DNA of 64,000 bases from Rhizobium sp. ICMP 5592 (GCF_009498525.1 NZ_QSNT01000004.1:376932-440931), one strand, 5' to 3'; shown: positions 44,992 through 53,440, numbered from the stretch's first letter. Notes: generated by a model from the sequence alone, not told the origin. Numbers and translations are program-made.

Positions 44992-45099
44992 TGGACGCCT
45001 TTCAACAGATAAGAGGCATCTTCGCACCCTCGCCGGGTTTATGCCAGAACGAGTCTGAGCCTTGATAAGATACAGTTTTCAGCCGCACATGACCCCACC

Positions 45100-45136
45100 A
45101 TAGACAAAATCTATCGAATTTTTCGGATTTATCTAT
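45100..45136 (+). promoter_or_regulatory. OxyR binding site upstream of ahpC
   Basis: The segment reads ATAG-N7-CTAT-N7-TTCG-N7-CTAT. Three of the four tetrads of the OxyR consensus (ATAG/CTAT spaced by seven bases) match exactly and the spacing is perfect over 37 bp. It ends 70 bp before the ahpC start codon, and oxyR itself lies at the end of the same gene cluster. Confidence 0.85.
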
Positions 45137-45206
45137 TTTGCTTATTGCGGCGCACGCACTATGTTGCAGCGCGAAACTCCTCCTGTCCAAACATTGCAAG
45201 GGTACC

Positions 45207-45770
45207 ATGTCCGTTCTCAATACCGCCATCAAGCCGTTCAAAGCCCAGGCCTTCAAGCAGGGCAAGTTCATCGAGGTCACCGAAGCTGACATCGCCGGCA
45301 AATGGGCGGTCTTCTTTTTCTATCCGGCCGATTTCACCTTCGTTTGCCCGACCGAACTCGGCGACGTCGCGGACAATTATGCCGAGCTGCAGCGCCTCGG
45401 CGTCGAGGTCTTCTCGGTTTCGACCGACACCCATTTCACCCACAAGGCTTGGCACGACAGCTCCGAAACCATCGGCAAGATCCAGTATGCCATGATCGGC
45501 GACCCGACGGGCACGATCACCCGTAACTTCGACGTCATGCGCGAAGCCGAAGGCCTCGCCGATCGCGGCACCTTCGTCGTCGATCCCGACGGCGTCGTCC
45601 AGGCCGTCGAAATCACCGCCGAAGGCATCGGCCGTAACGCCGCCGACCTGCTGCGCCGCATCAAGGCCGCCCAGTACGTCCGCTCCCATCCCGGCGAAGT
45701 TTGCCCGGCAAAGTGGGAAGAAGGCGAAAAGACGCTGGCTCCTTCGCTGCACCTGGTCGGCAAGATCTGA
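45207..45770 (+). CDS. ahpC: Alkyl hydroperoxide reductase subunit C (peroxiredoxin)
   Basis: The 187-residue typical 2-Cys peroxiredoxin has the peroxidatic Cys47 in FYPADFTFVCPTEL and the resolving Cys166 in HPGEVCPAKW, with the C-terminal SLHLVGKI tail of bacterial AhpC1. It reduces hydrogen peroxide and organic hydroperoxides and is recharged by AhpF, encoded 125 bp downstream. An AAGGG site lies before ATG 45207. The OxyR operator at 45100-45136 indicates peroxide induction. A hairpin between ahpC and ahpF probably lowers ahpF relative to ahpC. Confidence 0.96.
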   Translation: MSVLNTAIKPFKAQAFKQGKFIEVTEADIAGKWAVFFFYPADFTFVCPTELGDVADNYAELQRLGVEVFSVSTDTHFTHKAWHDSSETIGKIQYAMIGDPTGTITRNFDVMREAEGLADRGTFVVDPDGVVQAVEITAEGIGRNAADLLRRIKAAQYVRSHPGEVCPAKWEEGEKTLAPSLHLVGKI

Positions 45771-45787
45771 TTTCGGCTTCGGCCAAA

Positions 45788-45811
45788 GCCTTCCCTGGCG
45801 ACGGGGAAGGC
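45788..45811 (+). terminator. Intergenic hairpin between ahpC and ahpF
   Basis: GCCTTCCC (45788-45795) pairs with GGGAAGGC (45804-45811), 17 bp after the ahpC stop. Without a U-tract it may act as a partial terminator or an RNA-processing barrier that keeps AhpC in excess of AhpF. Confidence 0.5.
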
Positions 45812-45895
45812 CTCTCACTCACAATCTAGACTGATGGCGACCTTGTCCCGCCGGGACAACGCGTCGCAATTTCCTTCCGAACCGGAGACATATCG

Positions 45896-47476
45896 ATGCT
45901 TGACGACGCACTGAAAAGCCAGCTCAAGGCCTATCTGGAAAAAGTCGTACGGCCGATAGAGATCCGCGCGAATGTCGATGACAGCGCGAAATCGAAGGAA
46001 ATGGTGGCGCTTCTCGAAGACATTACCGCTCTTTCCGACAAGATCGCTCTCACCCAGGCGCGTGACGCCAGCGAACGAGCCCCCTCCTTCGCCCTGACCA
46101 GCCCGAGCCATGATATCACCCTGCGCTTCGCCGGCATCCCGCTCGGCCACGAATTCACCTCGCTCATCCTTGCCCTCCTGCAGACCGGCGGACACCCGCC
46201 TCGCGTCGAACAGGCCATCCTCGACCAGATCCGCGATCTCGACGGCGAGTTCCGTTTCGAAACCTATTTCTCGCTGTCGTGCCAGAATTGCCCTGACGTC
46301 GTGCAGGCGCTTAACCTGATGTCGATCCTCAATCCGAAGATCAGCCATGTCGCCGTCGACGGTGCCGTATTCCCGCAGGAAGTCGCCGATCGGCAGGTCA
46401 TGTCGGTTCCCACGGTCTATCTGAACGGCGAGGTGTTCGGCCAGGGCCGCATGGAAGTCGAACAGATCATCGCCAAGCTCGACGCGGGCGCTGCCAAGCG
46501 CGCCGCCGAAAAGCTCGCCGATCTCGAACCCTTCGACGTGCTGGTGGTCGGCGGTGGCCCGGCTGGCGCCGCGTCGGCGATCTATGCCGCTCGCAAGGGC
46601 ATCCGCACAGGCGTCGTCGCCGAGCGCTTCGGCGGTCAGGTGCTCGATACCATGGCGATCGAGAACTTCATTTCGGTTCCACATACCGAAGGCCCCGCCT
46701 TCGCCAGCGCTCTCGAGGCGCATGTCAAGGACTATCCCGTTGAGATCATGAACCTGCAGCGCGCTGAAAAGCTGACACCCAGGGGCGATCTGTTCGAGGT
46801 CGAGCTTGCCAGCGGCGCGACGCTGAAATCCCGCACGCTGATCCTGTCCACCGGCGCGCGCTGGCGGCAGATGGGCGTGCCTGGCGAGGATCAGTATCGC
46901 AACAAGGGTGTCGCCTATTGCCCGCATTGCGATGGTCCTCTCTTCAAGGGCAAGGATGTGGCTGTGATCGGCGGCGGCAATTCCGGCGTCGAGGCGGCCA
47001 TCGATCTCGCCGGCATCGTCAAGCATGTCACGCTGATCGAATTCGACAGCAAGCTGCGTGCCGACGACGTGTTGCAGCGCAAGCTGCGCAGCCTTTCCAA
47101 CGTCCGGATCATCCTGTCGGCCAAGAGCACGGAAGTGCTCGGCGACGGCGGCAAGGTCACCGGTCTCGTCTATGAGGACCGCAACAAGGACGAGAAGCAC
47201 ACGCTCGTGCTCGACGGCATCTTCGTACAGATCGGCCTTCTGCCCAATACGGAATGGCTGAAGGGTACCGTCACGCTTTCCCCCCGCGGCGAGATCGTCG
47301 TCGATCATCACGGCCAGACGTCGCTGCCCGGCGTTTTCGCTGCCGGCGATTGCACCACCGTTCCCTACAAGCAGATCGTCATCGCCGTAGGTGAAGGCGC
47401 CAAGGCGTCGCTCGCCGCTTTCGACCATCTCATCCGCACCTCCGCTCCCACGGAAGAGGAAGCCAAAGCCGCCTAA
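45896..47476 (+). CDS. ahpF: Alkyl hydroperoxide reductase subunit F
   Basis: The 526-residue flavoprotein has the AhpF layout: an N-terminal double-thioredoxin domain with Cys129/Cys132 (SCQNCPDV), then a thioredoxin-reductase-like part. That part has the FAD motif GGGPAGAASAIYAARKG, the redox pair near Cys342/Cys345 (YCPHCDGP), the NADH motif GGGNSGVEAA and the C-terminal FAAGDCT. It transfers electrons from NADH to AhpC. All four active cysteines are present, so the protein is expected to be functional. OxyR is encoded 13 bp downstream. Confidence 0.96.
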   Translation: MLDDALKSQLKAYLEKVVRPIEIRANVDDSAKSKEMVALLEDITALSDKIALTQARDASERAPSFALTSPSHDITLRFAGIPLGHEFTSLILALLQTGGHPPRVEQAILDQIRDLDGEFRFETYFSLSCQNCPDVVQALNLMSILNPKISHVAVDGAVFPQEVADRQVMSVPTVYLNGEVFGQGRMEVEQIIAKLDAGAAKRAAEKLADLEPFDVLVVGGGPAGAASAIYAARKGIRTGVVAERFGGQVLDTMAIENFISVPHTEGPAFASALEAHVKDYPVEIMNLQRAEKLTPRGDLFEVELASGATLKSRTLILSTGARWRQMGVPGEDQYRNKGVAYCPHCDGPLFKGKDVAVIGGGNSGVEAAIDLAGIVKHVTLIEFDSKLRADDVLQRKLRSLSNVRIILSAKSTEVLGDGGKVTGLVYEDRNKDEKHTLVLDGIFVQIGLLPNTEWLKGTVTLSPRGEIVVDHHGQTSLPGVFAAGDCTTVPYKQIVIAVGEGAKASLAAFDHLIRTSAPTEEEAKAA

Positions 47477-47489
47477 GCGACGAAGCATC

Positions 47490-48422
47490 ATGACACTCAG
47501 AGAACTGGAATATCTCGTCGCGCTGGCCAAATATCGCCATTTCGGCCGCGCGGCCGAGGCCTGCCTGGTCAGCCAGCCGACTTTGTCGGCACAGATCAGG
47601 AAGCTCGAGGCGGAACTCGGAACGCCGCTGGTGGAGCGCGACTCGCGCTCCTTCATGCTGACCTCCTTCGGCAAGGATGCCGCCGAGCGGGCAAAACGGA
47701 TCCTCGTCGATGTCCAGCAATTGAAGAATGCCGCGCTGCTAAACCAGAACCAGGAGCTCGGAACGCTCCGTCTCGGCGCCTTCCCGACGCTTGGTCCCTA
47801 TTTCCTGCCGCATGTGGTGCCGCAGGTACATGAACGCTTCCCGCAACTGGAAATTCTTCTGAGCGAGGAGAAAAGCGGCGTGCTGCTCTCGCGGCTGCAG
47901 AGCGGCGAGCTTGATGCAGCACTCTTGGCCATGCCGGTCGAGAGCGACCAGCTGCAGGTGGAATTCCTGTTCGAGGAGCCGTTTCTGCTTGCCGTGCCGA
48001 CGAAGCACCCGCTGGTCCACCGGGCGAGCATCAGCATGGAAGATCTCTCCGGTTACGACCTGATGCTTCTGGAGGAAGGGCATTGCCTGCGCGAACACGC
48101 GCTCGACGTCTGCCGGCTCTCCGGCGCCGGACAAAAGTCCTCTTTCCAGGCAACAAGCCTCGAAACGCTGCGCCTGATGGTCGGCGCAAATGTCGGCATC
48201 ACCCTCCTGCCGACGCTGGCGACCATCGGCCCGATCATGTCGTCGGACCAGATCCGTCTCCTGAAATTCAGCGATGGCAACCCGAAACGCCGCATCGGCC
48301 TATGCTGGCGCAGAAGCTCGCCGACCGGTCCGCTTCTGAAGCAGCTGGCGGAGATGTTTCGGGCAACGGCACGACAATTGCTGCAGGACAAATCGCATCC
48401 CGGCGGTTCGACAAGAAATTAG
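47490..48422 (+). CDS. oxyR: Peroxide-responsive LysR-type regulator OxyR
   Basis: The 310-residue protein begins with a LysR helix-turn-helix (LRELEYLVALAKYRHFGRAA and VSQPTLSAQIRKLE). The redox loop LLEEGHCLREHALDVC holds Cys199 and Cys208, the same positions as the disulfide-forming cysteines of Escherichia coli OxyR. It is thus the peroxide sensor proper and not a generic LysR. It lies 13 bp after ahpF and, with the OxyR-type site before ahpC, forms a self-contained ahpC-ahpF-oxyR regulon. A longer frame overlapping ahpF starts earlier but lacks a ribosome site. Confidence 0.93.
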   Translation: MTLRELEYLVALAKYRHFGRAAEACLVSQPTLSAQIRKLEAELGTPLVERDSRSFMLTSFGKDAAERAKRILVDVQQLKNAALLNQNQELGTLRLGAFPTLGPYFLPHVVPQVHERFPQLEILLSEEKSGVLLSRLQSGELDAALLAMPVESDQLQVEFLFEEPFLLAVPTKHPLVHRASISMEDLSGYDLMLLEEGHCLREHALDVCRLSGAGQKSSFQATSLETLRLMVGANVGITLLPTLATIGPIMSSDQIRLLKFSDGNPKRRIGLCWRRSSPTGPLLKQLAEMFRATARQLLQDKSHPGGSTRN

Positions 48423-49363
48423 AAACCGGCACCAGCCTTCGCCTTGAACGCTGCCAGAATATGCGCAGCGACCAGCACCTCGGTGCCGCTGAGGCCTGCC
48501 GAGCAGAACAATGTCGTTTGGTCGGGCGCCTGGCGCACAATGACCTTGCCACTGACGATCGCCGCCAAGTCGACCAGACGTTCGGCGCTCGGCGAGCCAT
48601 GCAGAAAGAACGGCGCCTTATAGGCCCTGACCTGCTCGGGAGAGTCGGTCGCGACCAGATCGGCGGCCGCTGCGACATCGAGGCCCAGTTCGTGCTCGTC
48701 CACCGTCTTGGGGCCGACGGTATTGATGTGAACTCCGGGCTTCAGCCACTCGGCTTCGATCACCGGCGTGAGGCTGGTCGTGGCACAGATCACGATATCG
48801 GCGTCGCTGACGGCGCGACGCGGCGTGTCCACCGGCTCGACCGGGATACCCAGACGCTGTTCCATCTCCAATGCGAAGACATGGCGCCGTCGTTCGCTAC
48901 GGCTATAGACCCGGACATGCGTCAGTTCGCGGACAAGGGCTGCCGCCTCCAACTGCGTACGGGCTTGCTGGCCGCTACCGACGATGCCGACCGTCCTGGC
49001 ATTGGGGGGCGACATATAGCGAATGGCGATGCCACCGATCGCACCGGTACGAACCTCCCCTAGCCGCGTGCCGATGATGAGGCCCTGAAGCTCCGCCGTT
49101 TCGGTCGACCAGACCGCAACGATCTGCTCATGACGAGGCCCTCTGAACGTGTCATAGACCCGAAAGCCGGCAATCGAGGCATCGTCAAGCGTTCCGCCGA
49201 TCGTGAAAATCAGGTCTCCTTTTTCGGCAAAGGAAACATTGTGCCTCGGCGGCGAAACCAGCTCTCCCGCGGATCGGGCAAGGATCGCTTCCTCGATCGC
49301 CTCGATGGCGAGCCGCATGACCGGAAGCTGGTCCAGATCACTATCGCCCAGAATGATCGCCAT
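48419..49363 (-). CDS. Ornithine cyclodeaminase/mu-crystallin family protein
   Basis: The 314-residue NAD(P)-binding protein has the family motifs GTRLGEVRTGAIGGIAIRYM near residue 100, the Rossmann motif VGIVGSGQQARTQLEA, VYSRSERRR and the DIVICATTSLTPVI strand. It ends with LSGTEVLVAAHIL. Family members include ornithine cyclodeaminases, alanine dehydrogenases and imine reductases; the exact reaction is not evident. The ATG at 49363 follows GGGAGGAG. The stop overlaps the end of oxyR by a few bases. A MerR/SoxR-type promoter lies just upstream (49393-49423). Confidence 0.82.
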   Translation of the reverse strand: MAIILGDSDLDQLPVMRLAIEAIEEAILARSAGELVSPPRHNVSFAEKGDLIFTIGGTLDDASIAGFRVYDTFRGPRHEQIVAVWSTETAELQGLIIGTRLGEVRTGAIGGIAIRYMSPPNARTVGIVGSGQQARTQLEAAALVRELTHVRVYSRSERRRHVFALEMEQRLGIPVEPVDTPRRAVSDADIVICATTSLTPVIEAEWLKPGVHINTVGPKTVDEHELGLDVAAAADLVATDSPEQVRAYKAPFFLHGSPSAERLVDLAAIVSGKVIVRQAPDQTTLFCSAGLSGTEVLVAAHILAAFKAKAGAGF

Positions 49364-49392
49364 CAGCTCCTCCCTCGCCAGCAAATGAACGC

Positions 49393-49423
49393 ATTCTCAC
49401 ACCCCAACCTAAGTTGAGGTCAA
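49393..49423 (-). promoter_or_regulatory. MerR/SoxR-type promoter with 19-bp spacer
   Basis: On the minus strand a -35 TTGACC (49418-49423) and a -10-like GAGAAT (49393-49398) are separated by 19 bp. The dyad CCTCAACTTAGGTTGGGG (49402-49419) fills that spacer. The overlong spacer with a central dyad is the hallmark of MerR-family-activated promoters, and the dyad is close to the SoxR box. It is about 30 bp upstream of the cyclodeaminase-like start codon. Confidence 0.65.
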
Positions 49424-49679
49424 CAGGGATTTCCGCGCAAATGGCTAAGATACCAAACCGGATCGGCAAAAGACCAAGCCCGCGTTCGCCAGCGTTCCCT
49501 GGGAAACAGCTGTTTGGTCGATTCCGGAATTGCGCACGCCATGAAATCTCTTTGATCCAGAAGCTATCAACGAAAGATTTTCACTGATTCGTTTGTTTTA
49601 CATACGATTTTCTTCGAAAGAGATTTATCCTCCACATACAACGCAGCCAACCCCTTGGCCGGCAAATGTTACAACGGCA

Positions 49680-50621
49680 TCAATCGTACTCGGACAGGAA
49701 GGCGGAGACGGTTGCCAGGCAGAGCTCCTTTTCCTCGACATGCGGCATATGGCTGGAATGGTCGAAAAGTACCCATTTGCAGCCGGCGACGCGCTCGACA
49801 TAGGGCTTGACCACATCCGGTGTCGCCTCGTCGTATTTGCCGGAGATCAGCAGCGTCGGAGCTTCGATCAGGGGCAGACGGTCCTCGATGGTCCAGTCCT
49901 TCATCGTACCGATGACATGGAATTCGGTCGGGCCGTTCATGTTGCGATAGACCGTATTGTCCTCGTCCATGATCGCGAAGGTGCGCGCCACCTCCGGCGG
50001 CCAAGGGACGACACGGCAGACATGCCGGTCGTAGAAGACGCGGGAAGCGGCAATGTATTCCGGATCGGTGATCGTGCCGGCCTCTTCATGCCTCAGCAGT
50101 GTGTCTTGCACATCCTCCGGCAGCTCGCGGCGCAGCCGGTTGGCTTCGGAAACCCAGGTGTGCATGTTCGCCGGCGAGTTGGCGATGACGAGCGCCTTCA
50201 GCCCCTTCGGCTGGCGCACCGCATGTTCGGCGCCCAGCATGCCGCCCCAGGACTGGCCGAGGAAAGCATAGCGATCCTGGATGCCGAGATGCTTCAGCAA
50301 AGCGTCCAGCTCTTCGAGGAATAGCGCCGGCGTCCAGAAATCGGGGCCTTTTTCCGGCAGGCGCGTGGAGTTGCCATTGCCGAGCTGGTCGTAATGGATG
50401 ACGGCGCGGCCATCGATCTCGGTGATACCCTTGAAGGAATCGACATAATCATGCGTGCAGCCGGGGCCGCCATGGGCGACGACGAGGGGCAGCTTGCCGC
50501 TATCGAGCGATCCGGTGATGCGATACCAGGTCTGGTATTCGCGAAAGGGCAGGAAGGCTTCTTTCGATGCGACGGCGGCCACGGGTTTCTCCATCTTTTT
50601 GACAAGGACGGAAAAAAGCAT
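49680..50621 (-). CDS. pip: Proline iminopeptidase-like alpha/beta hydrolase (Pip, copy 1)
   Basis: The 313-residue S33-family hydrolase has HGGPG at residues 50-54, the DQLGNGNS stretch, the G-Q-S-W-G-G elbow with Ser124, acid Asp264 (GKYDEATP) and base His291 (SSHMPH). These enzymes release N-terminal proline or act on small amides. It lies 28 bp downstream of the LuxR-solo gene on the same strand and is probably co-transcribed with it. In plant-associated bacteria such a pip neighbour is the classical target of these LuxR solos. The start at 50621 has a GAGG-like site; an internal Met at 50594 is possible. Confidence 0.88.
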   Translation of the reverse strand: MLFSVLVKKMEKPVAAVASKEAFLPFREYQTWYRITGSLDSGKLPLVVAHGGPGCTHDYVDSFKGITEIDGRAVIHYDQLGNGNSTRLPEKGPDFWTPALFLEELDALLKHLGIQDRYAFLGQSWGGMLGAEHAVRQPKGLKALVIANSPANMHTWVSEANRLRRELPEDVQDTLLRHEEAGTITDPEYIAASRVFYDRHVCRVVPWPPEVARTFAIMDEDNTVYRNMNGPTEFHVIGTMKDWTIEDRLPLIEAPTLLISGKYDEATPDVVKPYVERVAGCKWVLFDHSSHMPHVEEKELCLATVSAFLSEYD

Positions 50622-50649
50622 AACGCGGCCTCAAGGCCTGCGGCAGCTA

Positions 50650-51432
50650 TCAGAAGTTATAGGATGGCTCGTTTTCCAGAAGCCGGTAATGCGTGGCGCG
50701 CACCACCGCCTGCGTGCGGTTCTTGGCGCCGAGCTTCTTGGCGGCGGCATTGAGGTGCATGACGACGGTCGGCACCGAGCGGTCGATGATGCGGGAGATT
50801 TCCTTGGCTGAAAGCCCTTCGGCCGAATGACGCAGGCACTCCCGCTCCCGCTCTGTCAGTCGCATCTTGCCGACACTGCGCGCGCTGGAATCGAACAGCG
50901 CATAGGCCGTCTCATGGAAGACGTGTGCAAGCAGGCCGAAATCGGCGATGTAGCGCAGTGCATTACGCTCGAAATCCTTGTTCGCGCCGAAGCGGATGCC
51001 GGTGACCGTCGCATAATCGCCGCGCGGCATGTGCACCGGCACGGTGACGCCCGTCGACATGTCGCGTTCGTTGAGGTAGCGCGCCACCGGTTCGGTATTC
51101 TCTCCGAGATAGCGGTTGATCGCCGTATCCGCCTCGACATTGTAGTTCCAGAAGAACGGCGCCGAGGTCCGCAGCGCCACCTGCTGCACCGGATCGATAC
51201 GGAAATAGCCGCGATCGAGCCAGTATTCGAGCATATCATCGGAAATGTTGCGCAGCTTCAGAAACGAAGGAACCATGATCTCGCCGTCGAGGTCGAAGGG
51301 CACCGGCGTATAGTCGTAGACCAGGGCTTCGAAACCGAGCTGTTGCATCGCCTCGAAAGCCTGGTCGATCCGTCCGTCCAGCGTATCATGCGCGGTAAAC
51401 TTGCGTCTGATCGTTCCGATTTCGTCAAGCAT
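50650..51432 (-). CDS. LuxR-solo regulator of the plant-signal (OryR/PsoR/PipR) type
   Basis: The 260-residue protein has an N-terminal autoinducer-binding-like domain and a C-terminal GerE helix-turn-helix (residues about 194-255, LTERERECLRHSAEGLSAKE). Aligning FRIDP (Asp80, Pro81) with TraR Asp70/Pro71 puts Trp95 at TraR Trp85. It puts Met67 and Trp71 where TraR has Trp57 and Tyr61. Exactly these two replacements define LuxR solos of plant-associated bacteria that sense plant compounds. No luxI-type synthase is in the window. It is divergent from the second pip gene and is upstream of the first. Confidence 0.9.
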   Translation of the reverse strand: MLDEIGTIRRKFTAHDTLDGRIDQAFEAMQQLGFEALVYDYTPVPFDLDGEIMVPSFLKLRNISDDMLEYWLDRGYFRIDPVQQVALRTSAPFFWNYNVEADTAINRYLGENTEPVARYLNERDMSTGVTVPVHMPRGDYATVTGIRFGANKDFERNALRYIADFGLLAHVFHETAYALFDSSARSVGKMRLTERERECLRHSAEGLSAKEISRIIDRSVPTVVMHLNAAAKKLGAKNRTQAVVRATHYRLLENEPSYNF

Positions 51433-51463
51433 GGAGAACTCCGGCTACATCCAAACCCTAACC

Positions 51464-51479
51464 CTATCACTTCTTATAG
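51464..51479. promoter_or_regulatory. Candidate operator between luxR-solo and second pip gene
   Basis: In the 127-bp divergent region an inverted repeat CTAT-N8-ATAG (51464-51467 and 51476-51479) is the only dyad seen. It is shorter than a standard 20-bp lux box, so it is offered only as a candidate site for the LuxR solo. Confidence 0.3.
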
Positions 51480-51559
51480 CTGGTGTGGATCGCGGTTTAC
51501 GGTAAAAATTTAATCATGCCCAAATGTTGAGCAAGAAGAATATTTGCCGGAGTAAGCTG

Positions 51560-52450
51560 ATGTGGCGCGAAATACAGCCGGACGAGCGCATGGAAGTCGA
51601 AGTCGATGGGCATCAGGTGATTGCCTATAGCTTTGGTTCCGGCGCGGAGACGGTTTTCTGCCTGAACGGCGGCCCCGGTCTTCCCTGCGACTATCTGCGC
51701 GAGGCGCATTCCTGCCTCATCGACAAGGGTTACCGCGTCGTTGCCTTCGACCAGCTCGGAACCGGCGCTTCGGACCGCCCGACTGACCCGGCGCTCTGGA
51801 CCATCGGCCGGTATGTCGAGGAGACAGAGACCGTTCGCAAGGCACTTGGTCTCGGCAGGGTCCACATGCTCGGCCACTCCTGGGGCGGCTGGCTCGCGAT
51901 CGACTATGCGCTGACCTATCCGGAAAACCTTCGGACCCTGATCCTCGAGGACACCGTTGCCGACATGCCGCACCTGATCTTGGAGCTGGAGCGGCTGCGG
52001 GCGGCACTCGGTCCGGAAACAGTAGCGATGATGCAGAAGCATGAGGCGCAGGGCACCTATGACCATCCGGAATACATGGCAGCAGTCACCATCCTCAATT
52101 ACCGCCATGTCTGCCGCCTGCCGGAATGGCCGGCGCCTGTGCGTCGGTCGCTCGACGACTGGAACATGGGTCCCTACGCGACGATGCAGGGACCGAATGA
52201 GTTTCTCTATATCGGCAATCTCAAGGACTGGAACCGCATCCCGGACCTGCCCCGCATGACCGTGCCGACGCTGATCACCGTCGGCGAGCACGACGAGCTG
52301 ACGCCCGCCTGCACGCTGCGCATGAAGCTCGCCATTCCTAACGTGGAGTTGAAGGTGTTTGCGAACGCAAGCCACATGCCCTTCTATGAAAACCCCGGCG
52401 ACTATTATCCAGCGCTTCTCGATTTTCTGGCGAGGCACAGGCAGGCATGA
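51560..52450 (+). CDS. Proline iminopeptidase-like alpha/beta hydrolase (Pip, copy 2)
   Basis: The 296-residue protein is a second S33-type hydrolase with NGGPGLP (residues 36-42), FDQLGTGASDRP, the G-H-S-W-G-G elbow (Ser107), acid Asp245 (VGEHDELTP) and base His272 (NASHMPF). It differs widely from copy 1 in sequence although both keep the PN-EF and W-I-D segment, so it is not a recent duplicate. GGAG lies 7 bp before ATG 51560; a frame from 51524 is less likely. It heads the transport operon 51 bp before the first permease, so its product may act on what the importer brings in. Confidence 0.86.
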   Translation: MWREIQPDERMEVEVDGHQVIAYSFGSGAETVFCLNGGPGLPCDYLREAHSCLIDKGYRVVAFDQLGTGASDRPTDPALWTIGRYVEETETVRKALGLGRVHMLGHSWGGWLAIDYALTYPENLRTLILEDTVADMPHLILELERLRAALGPETVAMMQKHEAQGTYDHPEYMAAVTILNYRHVCRLPEWPAPVRRSLDDWNMGPYATMQGPNEFLYIGNLKDWNRIPDLPRMTVPTLITVGEHDELTPACTLRMKLAIPNVELKVFANASHMPFYENPGDYYPALLDFLARHRQA

Positions 52451-52501
52451 TGCGACAGGAAGCGTTCAACGACCAAAGAAGGCAAGGGAGCGAGCGTCAT
52501 C

Positions 52502-53440
52502 ATGCATCGCTATAGGTTCGTTCTCAGCCGCCCGCTGCAATTCCTGCCCGTCATTTTCGGTATCAGCGTCATCACCTTTATCCTCGTGCGTCTCATTCCC
52601 GGCGATCCCGCCCGCAACATCCTCGGCACGCGCGCGACGCCGACGGCGCTGGCCAATATCCGCGCCCAATACGGCCTCGATCAGCCGATCTGGCTGCAAT
52701 ACTTCTACTTTCTGAAAAATCTCGCCAATGGCGAGATGGGCAAGTCCATCCTCTACAAGATCGATGTGCTGAAGCTGATTTCCACCCGTATCGAGCCGAC
52801 GGTGGCGCTTGTCGTCGCCAGTGTCATCCTGTCGATCCTCATCGCCGTGCCTATGGCGGCGATTGCCGCCCGCAACAATGGCCGCGCGGCGGACCACATT
52901 GTCCGCATCGTCTCCACCTTCGGCATCGGCTTTCCGCCCTTCTGGCTCGGCCTGATGCTGATCATCCTCTTCAGCGTCGATCTCGGCGTGCTTCCGGTCT
53001 CCGGCTATGGCGAGACGCTCGGCGACAAGCTGCTGCACCTCATCCTGCCGAGCCTCACCATCGCCCTATCGCTGTCGACGGTGCTAACCCGCAGCCTGCG
53101 CGCCGCGATGATTGAATCCCTGAAATCGGATGTGGCGACGGCGGCGCGGGCGCGTGGCATGCCGGAGAGCATCGTTTTCTGGCGGCATGTGGTGCCAAAT
53201 TCGCTGGTACCGACTATCAATCTGCTGGCGGTCAATATCGGCTGGCTGATCGGCGGCACCGTCGTTGTCGAAAGCGTCTTTGCGCTCCCCGGCATGGGTC
53301 AACTTCTGGTGCGCGCCATCTTCTCGCGCGATTACATGGTGGTCCAGGGTGTGGCCATGGTCTTTGCCTGCGCCACCGTGCTCATCAATTTCCTGGCCGA
53401 CATCGTCACCGTCGCAGCAGATCCGAGGGTGACAATATGA
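52502..53440 (+). CDS. Peptide ABC transporter permease, DppB-like
   Basis: The 312-residue protein has six membrane helices and DppB/OppB motifs: FGISVITFILVRLIPGDPA at the N-terminus, the coupling loop around ARARGMPESIVFWRHVVPNSLVP and the downstream GGTVVVESVFALPGMGQLL. It forms half of the membrane channel of a family-5 peptide/opine importer with the next gene, which overlaps it by 4 bp. A GGGAG site precedes the ATG. Its place directly after a pip gene links peptide or amide import to hydrolysis. Confidence 0.9.
   Translation: MHRYRFVLSRPLQFLPVIFGISVITFILVRLIPGDPARNILGTRATPTALANIRAQYGLDQPIWLQYFYFLKNLANGEMGKSILYKIDVLKLISTRIEPTVALVVASVILSILIAVPMAAIAARNNGRAADHIVRIVSTFGIGFPPFWLGLMLIILFSVDLGVLPVSGYGETLGDKLLHLILPSLTIALSLSTVLTRSLRAAMIESLKSDVATAARARGMPESIVFWRHVVPNSLVPTINLLAVNIGWLIGGTVVVESVFALPGMGQLLVRAIFSRDYMVVQGVAMVFACATVLINFLADIVTVAADPRVTI

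Noticed and set aside
45815..47674. A 619-codon open frame on the minus strand
   Set aside because: It is opposite ahpF, which has all catalytic cysteines and cofactor motifs. The antisense frame has no recognisable domain.
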